Origin: Streptoalloteichus tenebrarius
GTDB lineage: Bacteria > Actinomycetota > Actinomycetes > Mycobacteriales > Pseudonocardiaceae
Direction of reading: 5' to 3'
Assembly (NCBI RefSeq): GCF_024171885.1
Contig: NZ_JAMTCP010000021.1
Coordinates: forward strand, 1 to 64,000
Length of the DNA: 64,000 nucleotides
The translations under genes were made by a program, and so were the position numbers. The notes under the pieces were generated by a model. The model ran no database searches. It was not told the origin of the DNA and saw nothing but the letters and a program-made list of their open reading frames with translations. This document shows, piece by piece, positions 37,682-45,133 of this stretch. How positions within the stretch are numbered: the stretch's first letter is position 1; every line of letters starts with the position of its first letter.

Positions 37682-39278
37682 GGGACGGGATCCAGTCGTC
37701 GTGGCCGTAGCCGCTCAGCGTCGTGCGGACCTCGGAGGCCCACTGCTGGGCGGCACCGCCGTCGCAGCGGGCCAGGACGAGCGGCGCGCCCTTCGCGGTG
37801 CCACCCGTGGCCAGGCACAACGTGGTGTCGGCGGTCGGGCGGAGCCGGCCGCCGTCCGTGGTCCACGTCTGGGCGGCGCTGCCGTTGCAGTTCCAGAGCT
37901 GGACGCGCTGCCCGGGGACCAGGTTCTGGTTGGGCACGTCCAGACACCGGTCGTGGGTCAGCTCGGAGTGCACCGACCGGCGCTGCGCGTCGTACCAGAA
38001 CGCCTGGTTGCGCCCGCCGTGACAGGTCCAGGCGAGCACCGCCGTGCCGTTGCGGGCGTTGTACCCCTCGGCGTCGGCGCACAACCCGGTCGCCGGGTTG
38101 CGAAGCTGACGGAACTCCAGCAGGCCGGGGATCAGCGTCGTGCTCCCGGTGCTCGCCGGGTCGACACAGGTCGCCTTGGTCCACTGTGGATTGCGGTAGA
38201 AGGCGGCCATGCAGGACGCGAACGCCCCGTGGCCCCTCTCGTTGGGGTGGAAGGACTGCTGGAGCGCGTGCGGGTCGAGCAGGTTGCCGTTCTCGATGGT
38301 CAGACCCCGCGCCCACGTGTTGTCCGAGCACACCTCGTGGCCGTCGAAGAGCCGGCTGGCGTCGAGGAAGCGCGCGCCGGTGTTCTCGGCGGCGCGCCGG
38401 ACCGCCTGCGCGAACAGGGGGACGGCCTTGTTGCGCGCGAAGGCCATGTCCTTCAGGTAGGCCAGGCAGCCGCCGCCGTACCAGCCGGGGAAGTCCGGGT
38501 TGTCCTCCACGTCGGGGCCGGTCGGCGTGGGGTAGCTCATCAGGACGAGCTGGTAATCGCCGTCGGCGTAGCCGGCGTCGCGCATGGTCTGCCGTACGCT
38601 GCGGACCGCCTGCTCGGCCCCCGCCTGGGAGCCGTCGACCCTCCGCTGCCACCCGTCGGTGTACTCGGGCCAGCAGTTGCCCTGGAACAGCACCCGTCGC
38701 TTCACGCAGTCGCTGATGACGGGCCCGAACTCCACGCCGCCGTAGTCGTTCGCGCTGATGACGATCCACACCAGCTTCAGCCGCGTGTTGCGGGCCTTGA
38801 TGGCGAGGTTGTCACCCTGGTTCAGGTCGTCGTACTGGTGCTCGTCGCTGCGGTACACCAGGTTCGCGCTCCGACCGCCCGAGCAGGCGAGGTTGAGGGT
38901 GAGGTCGACGGGGATTCCCGTGCGGTGCACGGCGGCGTCGAGGGAGCGGTCGCACCAGTTGTCGGGGCCGTGCGTGCCCGGCTCGTAGTTTCCGACGCCC
39001 TCGCCGGAGATCTCGCTGTCGCCGAGGGTCGTGATCGCGGTGCGGCGCTGGTCGGCCGGGCGGATCTCCGGGCTGCCGTAGAGCCGGACGGCCTCGGCCC
39101 GCCGGATCTGTTCGAGGTCGTCGGGTAACGGTGGGATCGCGCGGGTCCCGGCGGCCGCGCTCGCGGGCGGGGGCGCGGCGTCGGCCGGCGACGGCGGGCC
39201 GGCCAGGGAGAGTGTCGACGCGGTGAGGGCGGTCAGCGCGAGGGCCGCGCGTAACCACCGACGGCTGCGGTCCGGCAT
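37671..39278 (-). CDS. Secreted SGNH/GDSL hydrolase with C-terminal ricin-type lectin domain
   Basis: 535 residues: signal peptide (RRWLRAALALTALTASTLSLAG), a SGNH lipase/esterase domain and a ricin B (beta-trefoil) carbohydrate-binding domain. Block I is TTLGDSEISGEGVG (Ser nucleophile), block V QSFHPNERGHGAFASC (His). The lectin part, from about residue 390, has repeating Q-x-W units (RNQAFWY, AAQTWT, AAQQWAS). Start ATG 39278 is the one that exposes the signal peptide. The gene leads a coupled unit with the endoglycoceramidase, so it may bind and deacylate a glycolipid or polysaccharide; the substrate is inference. Confidence 0.87.
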   Translation of the reverse strand: MPDRSRRWLRAALALTALTASTLSLAGPPSPADAAPPPASAAAGTRAIPPLPDDLEQIRRAEAVRLYGSPEIRPADQRRTAITTLGDSEISGEGVGNYEPGTHGPDNWCDRSLDAAVHRTGIPVDLTLNLACSGGRSANLVYRSDEHQYDDLNQGDNLAIKARNTRLKLVWIVISANDYGGVEFGPVISDCVKRRVLFQGNCWPEYTDGWQRRVDGSQAGAEQAVRSVRQTMRDAGYADGDYQLVLMSYPTPTGPDVEDNPDFPGWYGGGCLAYLKDMAFARNKAVPLFAQAVRRAAENTGARFLDASRLFDGHEVCSDNTWARGLTIENGNLLDPHALQQSFHPNERGHGAFASCMAAFYRNPQWTKATCVDPASTGSTTLIPGLLEFRQLRNPATGLCADAEGYNARNGTAVLAWTCHGGRNQAFWYDAQRRSVHSELTHDRCLDVPNQNLVPGQRVQLWNCNGSAAQTWTTDGGRLRPTADTTLCLATGGTAKGAPLVLARCDGGAAQQWASEVRTTLSGYGHDDWIPSRAY

Positions 39279-39300
39279 GGCGGTTGCCCTTCTGTGCAGG

Positions 39301-39338
39301 GGGCGGGGTCGGGTGAGGGAGATCACCCGGCCCCGCCC
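39301..39338 (-). terminator. Terminator after the nucleoside hydrolase gene
   Basis: GGGCGGGG-tc-GGGTGA ... TCACCC-gg-CCCCGCCC, two stacked stems around a 6-nt loop, between the nucleoside hydrolase stop and the SGNH hydrolase start. Confidence 0.75.
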
Positions 39339-39394
39339 GCACGGTAACCGCTGGGCCGTCAAACCTGAAAGCCCTTCACGTCTGGCGGATCGGT

Positions 39395-40348
39395 TCAGCG
39401 GCGCGACGACCCCATGCGGTCCAGCAGGAACGCCCGGAGCGCGTCGAGGTCGGCGTCGACGGCCACCTCGATCTCCCGACCCACCCGGTTCGTCGAGTGG
39501 TTCCGACGGTCGCCGATCACCATCCCGCGCGTCGGGCCGACCCCGCACTCCACCTCGACGGCCATCCGCTCACAGCGCAGGATTCCCGGCTGGATCACCT
39601 CGGCGAGGGCCACCGCGTCGTGCAGCGCCATCGCGTCCCGGCTCAGCGCCTTCCGGTAGTTGGCGCGGTACGGGGCCGTCAGCCCGACCAGGCTCTCGCC
39701 CACCGGCCCGGAGTTCGCCAGGGTGTCCAGCCACTCCGAGTCCACGGCGCAGCGGTGCGTGAGGTCGATCGGCACCAGCACGACCGGCACGTCCTCCTCG
39801 ACCAGCACCCGCCGTGCGGCCTCGGGGTCGCTCCAGATGTTGAACTCGGCCGTGGCGGTGATGTTGCCGATCTCCAGGCCGCCGCCCATCACAACGAGTC
39901 GCTCGATCTTCGGCTTCAGCTCGGGGTAAGAGGCCAACAGCAGCGCGATGTTGGTCATGGGGCCGATCGGCGCGATCGTCACCGGTTCGTCGGCGCGGCG
40001 CAGGACGTCGGCCAGCACCTCCACCGCCGGGCGCGGGTCGACCTCGGCGCCGGGCGTCGGGAGGCTCGCGCCCTGCCCGCCCAACCCGTCGTCGCCGTGG
40101 ATGAGGGCCGCGCGGGGTGGCTGCGGGTACACCAGGGGGCGGGCCGCCCCCGCCGCCACCGGGACGTCCTCCCTCCCGACCAGCGCGAGCAGCCGCCGGG
40201 CGTTGAGGGTCGTCGACTCCAGACCCACGTTGCCGAACACGGTGGTCAGGGCGCGGAGGTCGACCTCGGGGCTGTGCGCGGCCAACACGAGGGCGAACGC
40301 GTCGTCGATGCCGGGGTCGGTGTCGACGACCAGCGGGCGGGGGCTCAT
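39395..40348 (-). CDS. Inosine-uridine preferring nucleoside hydrolase family protein
   Basis: Hydrolyses the N-glycosidic bond of ribonucleosides to free base and ribose; 317 residues. The calcium/ribose site VVDTDPGIDDAFAL is intact near the N-terminus, with TTVFGNVGLESTTLNA, HGDDGLGG, PIGPMTNIALLL and EFNIWSDPEAA following, then DAMALHDAVAL near the C-terminus. The ATG overlaps the ribokinase stop (ATGA), so released ribose would be phosphorylated by the partner: a compact nucleoside-salvage operon. Confidence 0.93.
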   Translation of the reverse strand: MSPRPLVVDTDPGIDDAFALVLAAHSPEVDLRALTTVFGNVGLESTTLNARRLLALVGREDVPVAAGAARPLVYPQPPRAALIHGDDGLGGQGASLPTPGAEVDPRPAVEVLADVLRRADEPVTIAPIGPMTNIALLLASYPELKPKIERLVVMGGGLEIGNITATAEFNIWSDPEAARRVLVEEDVPVVLVPIDLTHRCAVDSEWLDTLANSGPVGESLVGLTAPYRANYRKALSRDAMALHDAVALAEVIQPGILRCERMAVEVECGVGPTRGMVIGDRRNHSTNRVGREIEVAVDADLDALRAFLLDRMGSSRR

Positions 40349-41187
40349 CGGGCCAGCACCTCCTCGACCTCGGCCAGCGTCGGCAGCGAGGGCTGCGCGC
40401 CGTGCCGGGTCGCGGTGAGGGCGCCCACGGCGCACGCCCGCCGCAGCGCCTCCTCGTCCTCCCTGCCCTCCAGCAGGCCGAGCACCAGGGCCGCGGTGAA
40501 CGCGTCGCCGGCCGCGGTGCCGTCCACGGCGCGCACCGTCGGCGGGGTCGCCCTGGCGACCTCCCTGCCCTCGCGCAGCAGCACCGCGCCCTCCGCGCCG
40601 AGGGTCACGGCCACCGTCCTCACGCGGTCGACGCCGGGCACGCCCTCGTACTCCTCGCGGTTGACCACGACCAGGTCGGCCCGGTCGAGCACGGCCTGGG
40701 GCACCGGCCGTGCGGGCGCGGCGTTGAGCGCGAAGAAGTTCGGCGCGTGTTCGGCCGCGGCCACCACGGCCCGCTCGGGCACCTCCAGCACCGTGAGCAC
40801 GGCGTCGGCTCCGGCGAGCTGTCCAGGGTGGACGGTCACGTGCGCGTTGGCCCCCGGCACGACGACGATGGTGGTGTCGGCCGACTCGTCCACCTCGATC
40901 AGCGCGGTGCCCGTTGCGTCATCCACAGTGGACACATGGGTCAGGTCGACCCCCGCCTCGCGCAGCAACGCGAGCGCGGGCTCGGCCGACGCGTCCGCGC
41001 CCACCGCGCCGACGAGGGAGACCTCGGCGCCGAGCCGTCGCGCGGCCAACGCCTGGTTCGCGCCCTTGCCCCCCGGCGCCCGGTCGAATCGTGTCGCTGT
41101 CAGTGTCTCTCCAGGTCGTGGCAGCGCGCGGACCCCGGCGAGGAGGTCCAGGTTCACGCTGCCCACGACGGTGATCGAAGGAGCCAT
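40345..41187 (-). CDS. rbsK: Ribokinase (PfkB family)
   Basis: Phosphorylates ribose to ribose-5-phosphate; 280 residues. N-terminal GSVNLDLL and the first PfkB signature FDRAPGGKGANQALAARRLG, C-terminal second signature VDGTAAGDAFTAALVLGL with the catalytic Asp. A related sugar kinase is possible, but the fusion of its stop codon with the nucleoside hydrolase start favours ribose. Start ATG 41187 with GGAGG upstream. Confidence 0.91.
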   Translation of the reverse strand: MAPSITVVGSVNLDLLAGVRALPRPGETLTATRFDRAPGGKGANQALAARRLGAEVSLVGAVGADASAEPALALLREAGVDLTHVSTVDDATGTALIEVDESADTTIVVVPGANAHVTVHPGQLAGADAVLTVLEVPERAVVAAAEHAPNFFALNAAPARPVPQAVLDRADLVVVNREEYEGVPGVDRVRTVAVTLGAEGAVLLREGREVARATPPTVRAVDGTAAGDAFTAALVLGLLEGREDEEALRRACAVGALTATRHGAQPSLPTLAEVEEVLAR

Positions 41188-41582
41188 GGCCCCATCCTCC
41201 CTCCCCGCCCTCCTCCGGACCCGCGAATATCCCGCGCCCTCGTCCCGCTCCCGCGCCTTCCAGAGGACGACCCTCCGTAGTGCGAAGACCACGGGTTCAC
41301 CCGTCTCACGGAATCCCGGAAGCGGGGGGTGTCCGGGCTACGCTGGCGCTGCTACGGTCCCCTTGCCGCCGGTCTGCGGACGTGGTTGGAAGTGAGCCCG
41401 GGTATCCCGCGTTGTCGTGGGCGCCCGGGCTTCGCGCTACTGAGGCGAGATCCTGACAGGACAATCCGGAGATCGGGCGGGATGTCCGATGTGTCAGGAG
41501 AGGGCCACGCCAACAGAGCAGTCCTGGACCGGCCAGACGGCGGCTTCCTTGCGGTGGTGCGGAGAGGGGAGAACTGGTCTGC
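41188..41582. other. Gene-free region between ribokinase and acyltransferase genes
   Basis: About 395 bp. No credible gene. It must hold the ribokinase promoter near 41190-41290. The only structure seen is a nested inverted repeat at 41451-41499, annotated separately. Confidence 0.55.
41451..41499 (-). terminator. Nested inverted repeat downstream of the acyltransferase gene
   Basis: TCCTGACA (41451-41458) pairs with TGTCAGGA (41492-41499) and GGACA (41459-41463) with TGTCC (41483-41487), with a 4-nt bulge and a 19-nt loop. Position downstream of the minus-strand acyltransferase gene suggests termination, but a structured RNA is also possible. Confidence 0.45.
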
Positions 41583-42341
41583 TCAGGGTTCGAGCTTCTT
41601 CTCCAGCGCCTCCGCCGCCTTGCGCGCCATGTCCGCGACCGCTGCCTGCTCCCGCGCCCGCTCCGCCGCGCTCGCCTCGTAGTCGGCCCTGCGGTCGCGG
41701 ACCACCCGCGCTGGAGCGCCGACGGCGATGGAGTACTCCGGGATGTCTCCCCGCACCACGGCGTGCGCGCCCAGAACGCTGCCCCGGCCCACACGGGTTC
41801 CCCTCAACACCGTGACCTTGGTGCCGATCCAGCAGTCCGGGCCGATCCGCACCGGTGTCTTCACGATGCCCTGGTCCTTGATGGGCAGGTTGACGTCGCT
41901 GGTGATGTGGTCGAAGTCGCAGATGTAGACCCAGTCGGCGACGAGCGTGGAGGCGCCGATCTCCACGTCCATGTAGCAGTTGACGGTGTTGTCCTTGCCG
42001 AACACCGCCTTGTCGCCGATCCGCAACGAGCCCTCGTGGCAGCGGATCGCGTTGCCGTCCCCGATGTGCACCCAGCGCCCGATCTCCAGCCGCCCGTGCC
42101 CCGGACGGCAGTGGATCTCCACGTTCCTGCCGAGGAACACCATGCCGCGCAGCACGACGTGCGGGTTGGCGAGGCGGAAGCGGAGCAGTCGCCAGTAGCG
42201 GACCAGGTACCAGGGCGTGAACGCCCGGTTCCGCCACACCCACCGCAGGGACTCCCTGGTCAGGAACCTCGCCTGCCTCGGGTCGCGCTTCAGCCACGCC
42301 GTCCAGCGCGTGGCCATCGGAGCCCCCCACATGCTCGTCAT
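41583..42341 (-). CDS. Left-handed beta-helix (hexapeptide) acyltransferase
   Basis: Up to 252 residues. A basic N-terminal part (RWVWRNRAFTPWYLVRYWRLL) is followed by hexapeptide-repeat coils: GRLEIGRWVHIGDG, SLRIGDKAVFGKDN, VEIGASTLVADWVYICDFDH with likely active-site His, PVRIGPDCWIGTKVTVLRG, SVLGAHAVVRGDIPEYSIAVG, and a charged C-terminal helix. The Asp-His (DFDH) and PARVV ending are typical of acetyl- or succinyltransferases acting on sugars. ATG 42341 or the ATG 9 nt later could be the start. Located beside the glycosyltransferase gene; a similar enzyme (Rv3034c) neighbours the mycobacterial methylglucan genes, so it may acylate that glucan. Confidence 0.85.
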   Translation of the reverse strand: MTSMWGAPMATRWTAWLKRDPRQARFLTRESLRWVWRNRAFTPWYLVRYWRLLRFRLANPHVVLRGMVFLGRNVEIHCRPGHGRLEIGRWVHIGDGNAIRCHEGSLRIGDKAVFGKDNTVNCYMDVEIGASTLVADWVYICDFDHITSDVNLPIKDQGIVKTPVRIGPDCWIGTKVTVLRGTRVGRGSVLGAHAVVRGDIPEYSIAVGAPARVVRDRRADYEASAAERAREQAAVADMARKAAEALEKKLEP

Positions 42342-42519
42342 GCGCGCAGCCTAAGCGTTGCCGCCGCAACCTCCACCACGATCGCCGAGCGGAGTCACGG
42401 GGCTACTACTCGTGCTCGTCGGGCGTGGGAACGGGATGGTCAGGTCGCACCCCGCGTCTTCCCGTCGGTCCGAGCACGTACCCCCGATCGTCGTTGCTCG
42501 GTCGGCAAGCCCTGGGCCG

Positions 42520-42711
42520 TTGGCCGGAGCGGGCTCGCCTGGCGGAAGAGCAGCTACAGCACGAGCCAGGAGAACTGTGTGGAGGTCGCTCCGGTGTGGG
42601 GCGTGGTGGGGGTGCGGGACTCGAAGAATCCGTCGGGTCCGCCTGTTGTTGTTCTCGCCCCGTGCGTTCGGGGCGTTCGTCGCCTCTGTCCGTCGCAGCC
42701 AGGGGCGCTGA
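42520..42711 (+). pseudogene. DUF397 gene remnant, frameshifted
   Basis: The frame reads LAWRKSSYSTSQENCVEVA and VGVRDSKNPSGP, a near-perfect DUF397 core; the expected continuation LLLFSPRAFGAFVASV is present but one frame over, an extra base near 42643 breaking the gene. No proper start codon precedes it, and the helix-turn-helix gene that normally accompanies DUF397 is absent. Confidence 0.75.
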
Positions 42712-42738
42712 CGGGGGACGGCGCTCCTGGTAGGGAGA

Positions 42739-44001
42739 TCAGATCGGCGGCGGGCCGAAGATGTTGCCGGTGGGGATCTTGGGGCGTGGCAGGGGCGCGC
42801 GGTCCCGGCGGCGGGCCGACGCGTAGACCTCGGCGGTGCCGACGGCGATGCGGTCCCAGTCGAAGTCCGTCGCCAACCGGGCCTTGGCCGCCCGGGCGCG
42901 CCGGCGGGCCGCGGCCGGGTCGTCGAGCACCGCGCGGACGGCGGTGGCCAGGCCGGGGATGTCGCCGGGCGGGAAGGACAGCCCGGTCACGCCGTCGACC
43001 ACGACCTCGCCGAGGCCGCCGGCGGTGGAGGCGACCAGGGGCACGCCCGCCGCCGCCGCTTCCAAGGCGACGATGCCGAACGGCTCGTAGCGGCTGGGCA
43101 GCACGACCGCGTCGGCGGCGGAGAGCAGCGCGGCCAGGTCCGCGTCGGACAGGTGGCCGGTGAACCGCACCGACCGCGCCACCCGGTGCTTGCGGGCCTG
43201 CTCGGCCAGCCAGTCCTCGTGCGATCCCTTGCCCGCGACGACGACGGTCGCGCCGGGGTGCGTGCGGCGGATGCGGGGCAGCGCGGCGATCAGGTCCTGG
43301 ACGCCCTTCTCCCACTCCAGACGGCCGAAGAAGAGCAGCAGCGGCGCGTCGGGGCGCCCGAAGCGCTCCCGCGCCTCGGCGACGGCCGAGGGGCGCACCC
43401 GCCACCGGCGTGGCTCGATGCCGTTGTGCAGCACGGTGATGGTCTCGGGGTCGACCTCGAAGAGGTGCACGACCTCGTCCCGCATCGCGGACGAGCAGGT
43501 GACCAGCGCGTCCGCCCGGTTCGCCAGCCACCACTCCACCGAGTGCACCTGCTGGTTGAGCGCGTGGGACAGCCAGCCGGAGTGCCGCCCCGCCTCGGTC
43601 GCGTGGATCGTCGCGACCAGGGGGACCTCGGCCGCGTCGGCCAGGGCGATCGCCGGGTGGGTGACCAGCCAGTCGTGGGCGTGCACCACGTCCGGCCGCC
43701 AGTCCCGCAGCAGGGCGAGCCCCGCCCGCACCATGGCGTGGCCCATCGCCAGCGTCCACGCCACGAGGTCGCGCTCGAACACCAGGTGCGGCGGGTCCTC
43801 CGCCACCCTGATCAGGCGGACGCCCTCGCTGACCAGGTCGGAGTCGGGGTGGGTCGCGGCGTCGGTGCCCGAGGGCTGCCGGCAGAGCACGACCACCTCG
43901 TGGCCATGGGCGGCGAGCCGCCGGGCCAGGGCGTGCACATGCCGGCCGAGCCCGCCGACCACGACCGGCGGGTACTCCCAGGACAACATCAGCACGCGCA
44001 T
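42739..44001 (-). CDS. GT4 family glycosyltransferase, alpha-glucan synthase-like
   Basis: 420-residue retaining GT-B enzyme. N-terminal MLSWEYPPVVVGGLGRHVHAL is the donor/acceptor loop of GlgA/GlgM-type enzymes; HAHDWLVTHPA and the C-terminal FFGRLEWEKGVQDLI and SRYEPFGIVALEAAAAGVPLV (EX7E motif) follow. Similar to mycobacterial Rv3032, an alpha-1,4-glucosyltransferase for methylglucose lipopolysaccharide and glucan elongation. ATG 44001 fits the GGGAGG site 9 nt upstream better than the ATG 9 nt earlier. In the same region, on the same strand, are the GH57 enzyme and methyltransferase genes. Donor (UDP- or ADP-glucose) not predictable. Confidence 0.88.
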   Translation of the reverse strand: MRVLMLSWEYPPVVVGGLGRHVHALARRLAAHGHEVVVLCRQPSGTDAATHPDSDLVSEGVRLIRVAEDPPHLVFERDLVAWTLAMGHAMVRAGLALLRDWRPDVVHAHDWLVTHPAIALADAAEVPLVATIHATEAGRHSGWLSHALNQQVHSVEWWLANRADALVTCSSAMRDEVVHLFEVDPETITVLHNGIEPRRWRVRPSAVAEARERFGRPDAPLLLFFGRLEWEKGVQDLIAALPRIRRTHPGATVVVAGKGSHEDWLAEQARKHRVARSVRFTGHLSDADLAALLSAADAVVLPSRYEPFGIVALEAAAAGVPLVASTAGGLGEVVVDGVTGLSFPPGDIPGLATAVRAVLDDPAAARRRARAAKARLATDFDWDRIAVGTAEVYASARRRDRAPLPRPKIPTGNIFGPPPI

Positions 44002-44377
44002 CGGCGGCATCCTCCCAGGTCGCCTCCTGCCGGCTACTCACCGGTACCTTTCCAACGGTCGAGGGACCCCTGAAGGTGTGATCAACAGGGCGTGGTGGGT
44101 CGGCCCGCCGCTGCTCCCGCCCTGGTCGGACCGGGGGTCGGGGCCGTCGCGTTGCCGCCGACTCCCGGCGGGGCCATGCTGGCCGTGGCCGATCTCGTTG
44201 GCTCGTTTCCTCACGCCCGGAGGCAGCCGTGAGCGATCATCGCCTCCCGTCCGCTCGTGGGTGCCGACTGGGTACGGGTGTCCCTCCCGGTGCTCGGGAA
44301 CCCGTGAGCGTTGATGACCTGTGTCGGGCACGGGGGTGCCGGCCCGTCGCGGGCGCGGCGCGGCCGGGGGAGGGGAC
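44002..44377. other. Divergent intergenic region
   Basis: About 375 bp between the GT4 gene (minus) and the CMD-family gene (plus). Two similar stretches, GTGAGCGATCATC (44229) and GTGAGCGTTGATG (44305), form an imperfect direct repeat. No gene seen. Confidence 0.5.
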
Positions 44378-45118
44378 ATGAGCCTCGACGAGCTGCGCCA
44401 GCGCGGACGGGAGGCCTTCGCCGCGCTCATCCCGAACGGGGAGGAGCGGCTGGACCGCCTCTTCCTCGCCGCGCCCGCGCTGGGCGAGCTGACGGTGAGC
44501 ACGCTCTACGGGTACCTGCACCACCGGTCGGCGCTCGACCCCAGGACCAGGGAGGCGATCGCCCTGGCGGCGGTGATGGCCTCGGGCACGACCGAGACGC
44601 CGCTGGCGATCCACGTCCGCACGGCGCTCGCCGCCGGCCTGGCTCCCGCCGAGGTGGTGGAGGTGCTCGTCCAGACGGCCGCGTTCAGTGGGTACCCCCG
44701 CGCGGTGCAGGCGCTGGCGCGGGTGGAGGAGGTGCTCGGCGAGGCGGGGTCCCCGCTGCCGGCCTTCCCCGCGCCCCGCGAGGTGTTGCTCTCGCTGGTC
44801 GAACGGCTCCGCGCGGAGGGCAGGCAGGCGACGGGTGCCGGGTACGCGGTGGACACCGACGAGCGGGACTACCTCGACGCGCCGGGGTCGGGGGGCGGCG
44901 TGGCCGAGCTGCTGGAGCCCGAGTTCGGGGACGACCGGGCCCTGGCCGAGCTGCGGGACATGGCCGTGGCGGGGCTGCACGTCCAGGTGCGGACGACCAG
45001 CTCGCACACGGCCGTCGCGCTGTTCAACGGCGAGTCGGACCGGCCGTCGGCCGTCGTGCACGCCACCATGCACGCCGGGCGGGTCTCCGAACTGGTGTGC
45101 CTGCGCCCGGTGACCTGA
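44378..45118 (+). CDS. Carboxymuconolactone decarboxylase-like family protein
   Basis: 246 residues. The N-terminal two thirds is helical and carries the CMD pattern: LDPRTREAIALAAVMASGT, AIHVRTALAAGLAPAEVVEVLVQTAAFSGYPRAVQAL. The CxxC of AhpD-type peroxidase partners is absent, so a hydratase, decarboxylase or regulatory role remains open. The C-terminal part (from about 170) is a separate small alpha/beta region (LHVQVRTTSSHTAVALFNGE) that could be SnoaL-like. ATG set by GGGGGAGGGG. It interrupts the otherwise conserved GT4-GH57-methyltransferase row on the opposite strand. Confidence 0.75.
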   Translation: MSLDELRQRGREAFAALIPNGEERLDRLFLAAPALGELTVSTLYGYLHHRSALDPRTREAIALAAVMASGTTETPLAIHVRTALAAGLAPAEVVEVLVQTAAFSGYPRAVQALARVEEVLGEAGSPLPAFPAPREVLLSLVERLRAEGRQATGAGYAVDTDERDYLDAPGSGGGVAELLEPEFGDDRALAELRDMAVAGLHVQVRTTSSHTAVALFNGESDRPSAVVHATMHAGRVSELVCLRPVT

Positions 45119-45133
45119 CCGCGCGGCCGCTGG

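Noticed and set aside
41329-41682. Possible small + strand gene after ribokinase
   Set aside because: Runs into the acyltransferase gene antisense, with no ribosome site or recognisable protein pattern.
42739-44010. ATG at 44010 as start of the GT4 gene
   Set aside because: GGGAGG touches that ATG, leaving no spacing; the ATG at 44001 is properly spaced and gives the standard N-terminus MRVLMLSWEYPP.
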